Notes under the pieces: generated by a model
Seen by the model: only the letters and a program-made list of their open reading frames with translations
The model's database searches: none
What the model was told of the DNA's origin: nothing
Part shown: positions 6,448 through 13,830 of the stretch, piece by piece
Position numbering within the stretch: the first letter of the stretch is position 1
Layout of the letters: every line of letters begins with the position of its first letter
Position numbers and translations under genes: made by a program
Assembly (NCBI GenBank): GCA_030523505.1
Contig: JAUNIK010000023.1
Coordinates: 1 to 13,886 of the forward strand
From: Prevotellaceae bacterium
GTDB lineage: Bacteria > Bacteroidota > Bacteroidia > Bacteroidales > Bacteroidaceae
Direction: 5' to 3'
DNA length: 13,886 bases

Positions 6448-8361
6448 ATGATAGTAAATTCACCAATACAGCTACTTACCCATCAGAAACTTCTGCTCCA
6501 GATGGAATATGCTTCGGAGAAGGAAGCATACGAGAAGATGACTCAGCAGATGGGATTGGGGCGACGCATCAAAAGAGGCGACGCCTGGTGGCCTGTGACG
6601 GTGGAGAGAAGCTATTATAATTCGCTGAACCAACCTTGCGTGGTTATCCTGCGCAACACCGACGAGGATATAGAACATAACTTCGAATATGGCCGTCCGG
6701 TGGTGTTCTTCGAGAAACAAGACAACGGTTATAAGTTCTGCAATATAAAAGGAACCGTGAGCTATGCTGAGCCAGACAGGATGGTGGTGACACTTCAGGA
6801 CATGTCGCATGCCCAGAAACTGCAGAACATCGACGGACTGGGAGTGCAGATGTATTTCGACGAGACATCCTACCGAACGATGTTCGAAGCCCTCGACAAG
6901 GCCATCAAAGCCAAAGGCAACCGACTGGCTTATCTGCGCGATCTGTTCTGCTCTCACCAGAAATCAGAGCGATTCTCGTTTGCCGACATCCGTTTTCCTT
7001 GGTTGAACAAAACCCAGGAGCATGCCGTGAACGAAGTTCTGAGGGCGAAGGATGTGATGGTGGTGCATGGACCTCCGGGAACGGGCAAAACAACGACTCT
7101 CGTTGAAGCCATCCACGAGACTCTGCAAAGAGAAAGTCAGGTGCTTGTATGCGCACAGAGCAATATGGCTGTTGACTGGATTTCCGAAAAACTCGTAGAT
7201 AGAGGCATCAACGTTTTGCGAATTGGCAATCCGAGTCGTGTCAACGACAAGATGCTGTCGTTCACCTACGAGCGTCGTTTTGAGGCTCATCCCGACTATC
7301 CACAGCTATGGAGCATCCGTAAAGCCCTACGCGAGTTGAAAGCCAACCGCAAACACCGCACAGAGGCTTACCACCAGAAGATGGACCGACTGATGTCGAG
7401 AGCCACCGAACTGGAGATACGCATCAATCAGGACCTCTTCGGCGAGGCTCGCGTCATTGCCTGCACTCTCGTCGGTTCAGCCAACCGCCTGCTGCAAGGA
7501 ATGAAGTTCAGCACCTTGTTCATAGACGAAGCTGCACAGGCCCTTGAGGCAGCATGCTGGATTCCTATAAGAAAGGTGTCGCGAGTGGTGTTTGCCGGCG
7601 ATCATTGCCAGTTACCACCTACGGTGAAGAACTTCGCCGCAATGAAAGCCGGGCTGGGAAAGACATTGATGGAACGAATAGTGGAGAACCGTCCGGAGGA
7701 TGTGTGCCTGCTGAAAATCCAGTATCGCATGAACGAGAAGATTATGCAGTTCTCGTCAGACTGGTTCTATGAGGGTAAGGTGGAGAGCGACCCGAGTGTG
7801 CGTTTCCGCGGAATCCTCGATTACGACGAACCGATGCTATGGATTGACACCCACGGGGAGGACTGCAAAGAGGAGTTTGTGGGCGAATCGTTTGGCCGTA
7901 TCAACAAGACCGAAGCCGACCTCACCCTACTCCATCTCGAGGATTATTTCCGCAAGGTGGGCAAGCAACGAATACTCGACGAGAGCATTGATGTGGGTAT
8001 TATCTCGCCTTACAGAGCCCAGGTGCAATATCTGCGTCAACGCGTGAAGAAAAGTCAATTCTTCAAGCCTTACCGGCATCTCATATCCATCAACACCGTT
8101 GACGGATTCCAGGGTCAGGAGCGCGACATCATCTTCATTTCGCTCGTAAGAGCCAACGACGACGGACAGATTGGATTCCTTGCCGACCTGCGCCGAATGA
8201 ATGTCGCTATCACGCGTGCACGCATGAAACTTATTATATTAGGTGATTCAGAAACTCTCTGCAAAAATAAATTTTATAGACAACTATATGAAGAAACAAT
8301 TCATTACAGCCCTTATGCTGGCGAGCAGCGCAGCAATGATGGCACAGAAAACCGCGGGTAA
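6448..8361 (+). CDS. Superfamily 1 helicase, UPF1/DNA2/IGHMBP2-like, with AAA_11/AAA_12 core
   Basis: An ATP-dependent nucleic-acid helicase of 637 residues, cytoplasmic. Motifs in order: Walker A GPPGTGKTTT at 208-217 (Lys214); Walker B/DEAA motif IDEAAQA (Asp360, Glu361); motif III GDHCQLPPT at 384-392; QYRM at 425-428; motif V VDGFQGQERD at 551-560; motif VI RRMNVAITRAR at 582-592. The first 200 residues, with RGDAWWPV and a beta-barrel-like region, match the OB-like domain before the core in this family. I chose ATG 6448 because the helical QKLLLQMEYASEKEAYEKM segment is typical of homologues; ATG 6502 would cut it, and an upstream GTG at 6370 lies inside the terminator. The last ~20 residues (from about 618) are read through the signal-peptide region of the next gene in another frame and are probably not family sequence. 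The exact substrate, DNA or RNA, is not evident. Confidence 0.93.
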   Translation: MIVNSPIQLLTHQKLLLQMEYASEKEAYEKMTQQMGLGRRIKRGDAWWPVTVERSYYNSLNQPCVVILRNTDEDIEHNFEYGRPVVFFEKQDNGYKFCNIKGTVSYAEPDRMVVTLQDMSHAQKLQNIDGLGVQMYFDETSYRTMFEALDKAIKAKGNRLAYLRDLFCSHQKSERFSFADIRFPWLNKTQEHAVNEVLRAKDVMVVHGPPGTGKTTTLVEAIHETLQRESQVLVCAQSNMAVDWISEKLVDRGINVLRIGNPSRVNDKMLSFTYERRFEAHPDYPQLWSIRKALRELKANRKHRTEAYHQKMDRLMSRATELEIRINQDLFGEARVIACTLVGSANRLLQGMKFSTLFIDEAAQALEAACWIPIRKVSRVVFAGDHCQLPPTVKNFAAMKAGLGKTLMERIVENRPEDVCLLKIQYRMNEKIMQFSSDWFYEGKVESDPSVRFRGILDYDEPMLWIDTHGEDCKEEFVGESFGRINKTEADLTLLHLEDYFRKVGKQRILDESIDVGIISPYRAQVQYLRQRVKKSQFFKPYRHLISINTVDGFQGQERDIIFISLVRANDDGQIGFLADLRRMNVAITRARMKLIILGDSETLCKNKFYRQLYEETIHYSPYAGEQRSNDGTENRG

Positions 8362-9256
8362 TCCTATCTTCGAGGGTTGGTATGCCGACCCTGAAGGAGC
8401 AGTGTTCAACAACGAGTATTGGGTGTATCCCACATACTCTGCCGAGTATCGCGACCAGTTGCATTTCGATGCATTCTCTTCAAAGGACCTTGTGAACTGG
8501 GAGAAGCACGAGAATGTGCTGACCAACAAGGAGATAACCTGGGCTTGGCAGGCGATGTGGGCTCCATCGGTAGTGGAGAACAACGGAAAGTACTATTTCT
8601 TCTTCGGTGCTAACGACATCCAGAGCAACAAGGAGAATGGTGGTATCGGAGTAGCCGTTGCCGACAGCCCTGCAGGTCCGTTCAAAGACCTTCTCGGCAA
8701 ACCGCTCATCGACAAAATCGTGAACGGTGCACAGCCTATCGACCAGTTTGCATTCAAGGATTCCGACCGCAAGTGGTATCTCATCTATGGTGGTTGGGGA
8801 CATTGCAACATCGTGCGCCTTGCCGACGATTTCAAATCAATCCTGCCTTTCGAGGATGGTAGCCTTTACAAAGAAATGACACCAGAAGGATATGTTGAAG
8901 GTCCGTTCATGATAAAACGAGGCGGCAAGTACTACTTCATGTGGTCGGAAGGTGGCTGGGGCGGCCCTGACTACAGTGTTGCCTATGCTATTGCCGACAG
9001 TCCTTTCGGTCCTTGGAAGCGTGAGGCGAAGATTCTCAAGCAAGATCCAGAGATTGCCACTGGAGCCGGTCATCACAGCGTCATCAAGGGCAAGGGAAAG
9101 GATGAATATTACATCGTTTACCACCGTCGTCCGCTGGGCGACACTGGTCGCGACCATCGTGTTACCTGTATCGACAAACTCGTTTTCGGCAAGGATGGCA
9201 AAATCCAACCTGTGAAAATGACCTTCGAAGGCGTAAAGAAACGCAAGTTGAAGTAA
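8288..9256 (+). CDS. Secreted glycoside hydrolase family 43 enzyme (arabinofuranosidase/xylosidase type)
   Basis: A 322-residue exported enzyme expected to cleave arabinose- or xylose-containing glycans, by inversion as is general for GH43. The ATG at 8288 gives a good signal peptide (MKKQFITALMLASSAAMMAQ), which is why I reject the upstream GTG at 8243. The rest is a single five-bladed beta-propeller of normal length. The expected acidic triad is visible: Asp34 in WYADPEG (general base), Asp152 in QPIDQF (pKa modulator) and Glu204 in YVEGPF (general acid). GHHSV at 261-265 supplies the conserved propeller-centre histidine. There is no lipobox and no added carbohydrate-binding module, so the mature protein is probably periplasmic. 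It overlaps the helicase by 74 nt and has no clear promoter of its own, so it is probably co-transcribed. The substrate and subfamily cannot be fixed by eye. Confidence 0.93.
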   Translation: MKKQFITALMLASSAAMMAQKTAGNPIFEGWYADPEGAVFNNEYWVYPTYSAEYRDQLHFDAFSSKDLVNWEKHENVLTNKEITWAWQAMWAPSVVENNGKYYFFFGANDIQSNKENGGIGVAVADSPAGPFKDLLGKPLIDKIVNGAQPIDQFAFKDSDRKWYLIYGGWGHCNIVRLADDFKSILPFEDGSLYKEMTPEGYVEGPFMIKRGGKYYFMWSEGGWGGPDYSVAYAIADSPFGPWKREAKILKQDPEIATGAGHHSVIKGKGKDEYYIVYHRRPLGDTGRDHRVTCIDKLVFGKDGKIQPVKMTFEGVKKRKLK

Positions 9257-9268
9257 ATATTCGAATAT
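9257..9268. repeat. Perfect 12-bp palindrome directly after the GH43 stop codon
   Basis: ATATTCGAATAT is fully self-complementary and starts one base after the TAA. A -7-like TATCTTTG (9266-9273) overlaps its right edge, but no -33 element lies at the right distance (the nearest TTG leaves a 15-nt spacer). Its role is unknown; it may be chance in AT-rich DNA. Confidence 0.3.
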
Positions 9269-9288
9269 CTTTGCGGCAAAAGTACAAT

Positions 9289-9315
9289 TTATACTAAATA
9301 AAGTATAATTTTCTT
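9289..9315 (+). terminator. Weak AT-rich hairpin with T-rich tail after GH43
   Basis: TTATACT (9289-9295) and AGTATAA (9302-9308) form a 7-bp stem with a 6-nt loop, followed by the T-rich run TTTTCTTT. The stem has only one G-C pair, so termination would be inefficient at best. It is the only terminator-like structure between GH43 and the tRNA promoter. Confidence 0.25.
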
Positions 9316-9344
9316 TGTCTTTCGCCACAAAATTAGTACCTTTG
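9314..9344 (+). promoter_or_regulatory. Bacteroidota promoter upstream of tRNA-Leu
   Basis: TTTG (9314-9317), a 19-nt spacer and TACCTTTG (9337-9344) fit the -33/-7 consensus. Transcription would start near 9349-9352, giving a leader of about 75 nt before the mature tRNA. No other good promoter is seen before the lipoprotein gene at 9552, so this one may drive the tRNA and the following genes. Confidence 0.7.
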
Positions 9345-9381
9345 CAAAGCAAATATGCCCGAATGAGTGTATTTGCTTTGC
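9344..9381. promoter_or_regulatory. 12-bp perfect inverted repeat across the tRNA promoter start site
   Basis: GCAAAGCAAATA (9344-9355) and TATTTGCTTTGC (9370-9381) are exact reverse complements with a 14-nt spacer. The left arm overlaps the last base of the -7 box and the predicted +1. CTTTGCAAAG (9340-9349) is a further 10-bp palindrome using the same motif. If transcription starts near 9350, the full hairpin cannot form in RNA, so a DNA-level operator is as likely as an RNA structure. Confidence 0.5.
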
Positions 9382-9424
9382 TGATTTTATGTTAGAAGTT
9401 CATAAATGAAGTAAATAATGCGTT

Positions 9425-9508
9425 GCCGCGATGTTGGAATGGTAGACAAGGCAGACTTAAAATCTTCTGCTCATTTTGGGCGTGCGGGTTCGAGTCCCGC
9501 TCGCGGCA
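9425..9508 (+). tRNA. tRNA-Leu, anticodon UAA
   Basis: The acceptor stem GCCGCGA (9425-9431) pairs with TCGCGGC (9501-9507), and the discriminator base is A at 9508. The D arm contains GGTAGA. The anticodon loop CTTAAAA (9456-9462) carries TAA at 9458-9460. A long class II variable arm (about 9468-9483) is typical of leucine tRNA. The T arm is GCGGG-TTCGAGT-CCCGC (9484-9500). The anticodon stem has one C-T mismatch. CCA is not encoded directly after the discriminator (ACCCCA follows), so it would be added after transcription. It reads UUA and, by wobble, UUG codons. Confidence 0.95.
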
Positions 9509-9551
9509 CCCCAAAAACAAGTTATTAACAATTTTATTCGTATTAATTGCA

Positions 9552-11234
9552 ATGCGCAAGAATCTATTTATCCTTTTTTCTGCATGTGTAGCAATGGTCC
9601 TTACCTCATGTTCAGGTAAGTTGGGCGCATTGTCTGCAGATTATTTCACAGTTACTCCAAACCCACTCGAGACTCAGGCTGGTCAGGTTCCTGCTTCTAT
9701 CGCAGGTGTTTTCCCTGAGAAGTATATGAAGAAGAAGGCTGTCGTTACAGTTGTTCCTGAACTTCGTTACGACAACGGTCAGGTAGCACAGGGCACTCCT
9801 GCTACATTCCAGGGCGAGAAGGTTACTGGCAACGACCAGACCATCTCTTACCGTCTCGGTGGCCGTTACACAATGAAGACTTCTTTCGACTATGTTCCTG
9901 AGATGCTCAAGAGCGATATGTACCTCACATTCCAGGCAAAGGTTGGCAAGAAGACAGTAAGCGTTCCTGCTGTAAAGGTTGCAACAGGCGTTATCGCTAC
10001 TTCAGAACTTTACAAGAAGACAATCCTCAGCGATGGTGGTTGCTTCGCTCCTGACACATTCCAGCGTGTCAACAAGCAGAAGCAGGAGGCTAATATCAAG
10101 TTCCTCGTAAACCAGGCTAACATCCGTAAGAGCGAGCTCCAGAGCAACTCTGTAAAGGACTTTGTTGAGATGCTCAAGAAGATCAACGCTGATCAGGAGC
10201 GCCTTCTCATCAACAACGTAGAGATTCAGGCTTACGCTTCACCAGAGGGTGGTTTCGATTTCAACAACAAGCTTTCAGAGAAGCGTCAGAACGTAACTCA
10301 GGAGTATGTTGAGAAGCAACTCAAGGCTACAAACGTAGAGGCTGGTATCGATGCTCACTACACAGCTCAGGACTGGGAAGGTTTCAAGCAGCTCGTTGCT
10401 GTAAGCAACATCCAGGACAAGGACGTTATCGTTCGCGTACTCGATATGTACAAGGATCCAGAGGAGCGTGAGCAGCAGATCCGTAACATGAGCGCTGGTT
10501 TCCAGGAGTTGGCTAACGGCATTCTCCCAGAGCTCCGTCGTTCACGCATGATCATCAACTATGAGACAATCGGTCGCTCTGACGAGGAGATTCTCGCTCA
10601 GTACAACAGCGATGCTAAGCAGCTCAGCGTTGAGGAACTCCTCTATGCTGCAACACTCGTTGAGAGCAATGCAGAGAAGAACGACATTTATAACAAGACA
10701 GCTCAGATCTACACCAACGATGCACGTGCTATCAACAACCTCGCATCTATGGCTTTGATCAACGGTGACCTCTCTACAGCAAAGAAGTATATCAGCAAGT
10801 CACTCAGCGTTAACCCTAAGCAGGCTGAGGCTCTCGCTAACCGCGGTCTCATCAGCCTCATCGAGGGTGATGTAACTGCTGCTGAGAATGATATCGCTCG
10901 CGCAACAACTCTCGGTGATGTGAAGTACGCTCAGGGTGTTCTCAACATCGCTAAGGGTAACTATGCTGCTGCTGAGTCAAACTTCAAGGGTCTCGACGCT
11001 TCAAACAGCGCTGCTCTCGCACAGATTCTCAACAAGAACTATGCTGCTTCAGTAGGTACTCTCGACAACGCATCTTTCAAGGACGCAATGACAACATACC
11101 TCCACGCTATCGCTGCTGCTCGTCGCGATAACAAGTATGCTGCTGCTTCTTACCTCAAAGAGGCTATCGAGCAGGATCCTTCTCTCGCTGCTTATGCTGA
11201 GAACGACCTTGAGCTCGCTATCACACGCGATTAA
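9552..11234 (+). CDS. Lipoprotein with OmpA-like middle domain and C-terminal TPR repeats
   Basis: A 560-residue envelope lipoprotein. The ATG at 9552 gives a lipoprotein signal peptide with lipobox LTSC and lipidated Cys20; reading further upstream would only translate the tRNA. Residues about 25-190 are beta-rich (SADYFTVTPNPLE), a domain I know from Bacteroidales homologues but cannot name. Residues about 215-330 resemble an OmpA C-terminal peptidoglycan-binding fold (VEIQAYASPEGG at 223-234, then LSEKRQNVTQEYV), with the helical DPEEREQQIR insert. From about 393 to 550 are TPR-like helical pairs (INNLASMALINGDLSTAKKY). Codon use is strongly biased, so it is probably abundant. It likely links the outer membrane to peptidoglycan or scaffolds an envelope complex; that role is inferred. 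It starts 43 nt after tRNA-Leu with no promoter between them. Confidence 0.9.
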   Translation: MRKNLFILFSACVAMVLTSCSGKLGALSADYFTVTPNPLETQAGQVPASIAGVFPEKYMKKKAVVTVVPELRYDNGQVAQGTPATFQGEKVTGNDQTISYRLGGRYTMKTSFDYVPEMLKSDMYLTFQAKVGKKTVSVPAVKVATGVIATSELYKKTILSDGGCFAPDTFQRVNKQKQEANIKFLVNQANIRKSELQSNSVKDFVEMLKKINADQERLLINNVEIQAYASPEGGFDFNNKLSEKRQNVTQEYVEKQLKATNVEAGIDAHYTAQDWEGFKQLVAVSNIQDKDVIVRVLDMYKDPEEREQQIRNMSAGFQELANGILPELRRSRMIINYETIGRSDEEILAQYNSDAKQLSVEELLYAATLVESNAEKNDIYNKTAQIYTNDARAINNLASMALINGDLSTAKKYISKSLSVNPKQAEALANRGLISLIEGDVTAAENDIARATTLGDVKYAQGVLNIAKGNYAAAESNFKGLDASNSAALAQILNKNYAASVGTLDNASFKDAMTTYLHAIAAARRDNKYAAASYLKEAIEQDPSLAAYAENDLELAITRD

Positions 11235-11238
11235 TCAA

Positions 11239-11253
11239 AGGGGACTCCCCCCT
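11239..11253 (+). repeat. Short G/C hairpin between the two lipoprotein genes
   Basis: AGGGG (11239-11243) and CCCCT (11249-11253) can pair around a 5-nt loop just after the stop codon. There is no T-tract, so it is more likely a partial attenuator or 3' stabiliser between a highly expressed gene and a less expressed one than a terminator. Confidence 0.3.
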
Positions 11254-11276
11254 CACACCTTAAATCATAGAGATAG

Positions 11277-12254
11277 ATGAAAAGACTATCTTATTTGATT
11301 CTCCTCACCCTGGTTCTGGTTTCCTGTGGCACCAAAAGCGATCATTTCACGCTCGAAGGTCGCTTGCTCAACCTTAACCAGGGTGAGTTCTATGTATATA
11401 GCACCGACGGTCTTATCAATGACATCGACACCATCCATGTCCAGGCAGGACGATTCTCCTACGACATAGAGTGTACCACCAACGGCACACTGGTCATTGT
11501 ATTCCCAAACTTCTCCGAGCAACCGGTTTTTGCACAGCCGGGCAAGTCGTGCAATCTCGAGGGCGATGCGTCAAAACTGAAAGAGGCACGAGTGAAGGGC
11601 ACTAAGGAAAACAAACTGATGAACCAGTTCCGCGAACAGATAGAAAGCGCATCGCCAGACGAGATACGCCACTATGCCGAACTATTCGTTGGTGATCATC
11701 CTGAATCGCTCGTGTCTATATACCTCGTCAGGAAATATTTCATCACCTGCCAGAACAGCGACTATAAGAAAGCCGACAAACTTCTCAAGATTATCCAGAA
11801 GGCCCAGCCTGAGAACGGACGACTGAAGCAACTTATCGATCAGGTGGAAGCACAGGCTCAGACTGCCATCGGTTCTCCACTGCCAAAGTTCAAGGTGGTC
11901 GATATCAATGGCGATACCATCACACAGGCAAAATTCTCAAAGGGTGATGCTATCATATATGTTTGGGCGACATGGGAATATGAAAGTTGCAATATGCAGC
12001 GCAACCTTAAAAACACTGTCAAGGACAAAGCCACTTGTCTTGGTATCTGTCTCGATGCCGACAAGACTGAATATAAGAAACTCCTCGACCGAGAGAATAT
12101 CGACCTGCCGATAGTATTCGACGGGAAGATGTTTGACAGTCCATTGGTGAAGAAACTCGGATTCACCAGCATTCCTGATAATATTGTGGTGAAGAACGGC
12201 AAGATTACCGGTCGCAACCTCACTCTACAACAGATAAGAGAGAAATTCAACTAA
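11277..12254 (+). CDS. Lipoprotein with DUF4369-like N-terminus and thioredoxin fold lacking CxxC
   Basis: A 325-residue envelope lipoprotein. The signal peptide ends in lipobox LVSC with Cys17. Residues about 20-110 (FTLEGRLLNLNQGEFYVYS) resemble the DUF4369 beta-sandwich that precedes thioredoxin domains in many Bacteroidales proteins. Residues about 110-190 are helical. From about 195 (GSPLPKFKVVDINGDTI) to the end is a TlpA/AhpC-like thioredoxin fold with a cis-proline loop TSIPDN. Where active members have WCxxC, this protein has WATWEYESC (230-238): one cysteine remains (Cys238) and the pair is absent, so it should not be a disulphide reductase. It may bind a partner or be structural. 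It lies 42 nt after the TPR lipoprotein gene and 37 nt before the ComM-like gene, suggesting co-transcription. Codon use is ordinary. Confidence 0.88.
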   Translation: MKRLSYLILLTLVLVSCGTKSDHFTLEGRLLNLNQGEFYVYSTDGLINDIDTIHVQAGRFSYDIECTTNGTLVIVFPNFSEQPVFAQPGKSCNLEGDASKLKEARVKGTKENKLMNQFREQIESASPDEIRHYAELFVGDHPESLVSIYLVRKYFITCQNSDYKKADKLLKIIQKAQPENGRLKQLIDQVEAQAQTAIGSPLPKFKVVDINGDTITQAKFSKGDAIIYVWATWEYESCNMQRNLKNTVKDKATCLGICLDADKTEYKKLLDRENIDLPIVFDGKMFDSPLVKKLGFTSIPDNIVVKNGKITGRNLTLQQIREKFN

Positions 12255-12291
12255 AAACGGAGAAAAGACTCCCATAAACTCCATTCCCAAC

Positions 12292-13830
12292 ATGCTCGTA
12301 AAAGCCTTCAGTGCAGCAGTAAACGGACTTGAGGTGACAACCGTCACTATAGAAGTAAGTATTGTAAACGGTGTGATGTTCCATTTCACCGGTCTTGGTG
12401 ACGCAGCCGTTCGAGAAGGTCGTGACCGTATTGCCGCAGCCCTGCGCCACAACGGTTTCCGCTTTCCACACGCCGATATCACTGTCAATATGGCTCCCGC
12501 TGACCTCAGAAAGGAAGGTAGCGGTTTCGACTTGCCACTGGCAATAGCTCTTCTTGCAGCAAACTCCGATATTCAGAGCGACAAACTCGGTAGCTACATG
12601 ATAATGGGAGAGTTGGGACTCGACGGACATCTGCAACCTATCAAAGGCGCCCTGCCTATCGCCATCCGTGCCCGTGCTGAGAAGTTCAAAGGCCTCATTG
12701 TTCCAAAGGACAATGGTATGGAGGCTGCCGTGGTCAACAACCTCGATGTCTATGCCATGGATAATATCATGGATGTCATTGATTTCCTGACCGACAAGCG
12801 TGAATTTCAGCCAATAGAACTCGACACCCGCCGTGTGTTCTACGAACAGCAGTATAAGTTCGACCTCGACTTTGCCGATGTTCGTGGTCAGGAGAATGTA
12901 AAACGTGCTTTGGAAGTTGCTGCTGCCGGTGGACATAATGTTGCACTCATCGGTCCTCCGGGTTCAGGCAAGTCGATGATGGCTAAGCGACTGCCTTCTA
13001 TCCTTCCTCCGTTGTCGCTTGCCGAAAGTCTTGAGACAACACAGATTCATAGTGTGGCAGGCAAACTCAGCAAGGACTCTTCGCTTATTTCCCAGCGCCC
13101 TTTCCGCTCACCTCATCACACTATTTCTGAAGTTGCACTGGTCGGTGGAGGCATCAATCCTCAGCCTGGTGAGATAAGTCTTGCCCACAATGGCGTACTT
13201 TTCTGCGACGAGTTGCCTGAATTCAATAAAAGCACACTTGAAGTGCTGCGCCAACCTCTGGAAGACCGCAAGATTACCATCTCGCGTGCCAAATACACCT
13301 TGGAATATCCATGTTCGTTTATGTTCGTGGCATCTATGAACCCTTGTCCTTGCGGCTATCATGGTGACCCAACCCACACTTGTGTGTGCACCCCAGGACA
13401 GATACAGCGATACATGAGTAAGGTCAGCGGACCTTTAATGGACCGAATCGACCTGCAGGTTGAAATTTCCGCTGTGGAATTTAAGGATATCTCCAAGGCT
13501 GAGCAGGGTGAACCGAGCGAGAACATCCGTGAAAGGGTTATCCGTGCTCGCAAGATGCAGGAGGAACGATTCAAGGATGTTAAGGGTGTTCACTGCAATG
13601 CCCAGATGACCGAACGAATGATTCATCAGTTTGCCGAACCTGATGAGAATGGAGTGGAAATGCTCCGTATAGCGATGGAGCGCCTATCACTCTCCGCACG
13701 CGCGTACAATAGAATATTAAAGGTAGCACGAACCATCGCCGACCTTGCCGGCAGCGAAAACGTCATGGTTGAGCATCTTGCCGAGGCTATATCCTATCGC
13801 AACCTCGACCGCGCCAACTGGGCGGAATAA
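12292..13830 (+). CDS. comM: ComM/YifB-type Mg-chelatase-like AAA+ ATPase
   Basis: A 512-residue cytoplasmic ATPase of the YifB/ComM family; ComM in naturally competent bacteria is a hexameric helicase that promotes branch migration during integration of transformed DNA. The N-terminal S5-like ChlI domain begins at once (LVKAFSAAVNGLE), which fixes the start. The AAA+ domain begins near FADVRGQ (194-200), with Walker A GPPGSGKS at 221-228 (Lys227), Walker B LFCDELPEF (Asp306, Glu307) and sensor region MNPCPCGY (349-356). Cys352, Cys354, Cys364 and Cys366 form a probable metal-binding knuckle typical of the family. SGPLMDRIDL (379-388) supplies the Arg385 finger candidate. The C-terminal helical domain runs from about 405 to 508. 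Length is normal and no residue is missing. The competence role is known for other phyla and inferred here. It probably shares a transcript with the lipoprotein genes. Confidence 0.95.
   Translation: MLVKAFSAAVNGLEVTTVTIEVSIVNGVMFHFTGLGDAAVREGRDRIAAALRHNGFRFPHADITVNMAPADLRKEGSGFDLPLAIALLAANSDIQSDKLGSYMIMGELGLDGHLQPIKGALPIAIRARAEKFKGLIVPKDNGMEAAVVNNLDVYAMDNIMDVIDFLTDKREFQPIELDTRRVFYEQQYKFDLDFADVRGQENVKRALEVAAAGGHNVALIGPPGSGKSMMAKRLPSILPPLSLAESLETTQIHSVAGKLSKDSSLISQRPFRSPHHTISEVALVGGGINPQPGEISLAHNGVLFCDELPEFNKSTLEVLRQPLEDRKITISRAKYTLEYPCSFMFVASMNPCPCGYHGDPTHTCVCTPGQIQRYMSKVSGPLMDRIDLQVEISAVEFKDISKAEQGEPSENIRERVIRARKMQEERFKDVKGVHCNAQMTERMIHQFAEPDENGVEMLRIAMERLSLSARAYNRILKVARTIADLAGSENVMVEHLAEAISYRNLDRANWAE

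Noticed and set aside
8243..8287. GTG start for GH43 at 8243
   Set aside because: It would bury the signal peptide behind 15 extra residues; ATG 8288 gives a canonical one.
8288..9256. GH43 plus the multi-module protein as a polysaccharide utilisation locus
   Set aside because: No SusC/SusD pair or sensor regulator is present, and the two genes are separated by a terminator and a helicase.
8837..9352. A 171-codon minus-strand open frame opposite GH43
   Set aside because: It is antisense to a clear enzyme with its catalytic triad, and has no recognisable domain.
9425..9508. tRNA gene as an integration (att) site
   Set aside because: No integrase, no repeat of the tRNA 3' end and no foreign-looking genes lie beside it.
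9423..9551. N-terminal extension of the TPR lipoprotein through the tRNA
   Set aside because: The extension translates tRNA-Leu, and a proper lipoprotein signal peptide starts at 9552.
12247..12936. A 229-codon minus-strand open frame opposite comM
   Set aside because: comM has every family motif in the plus frame, and the antisense product shows no recognisable domain, promoter or start context.
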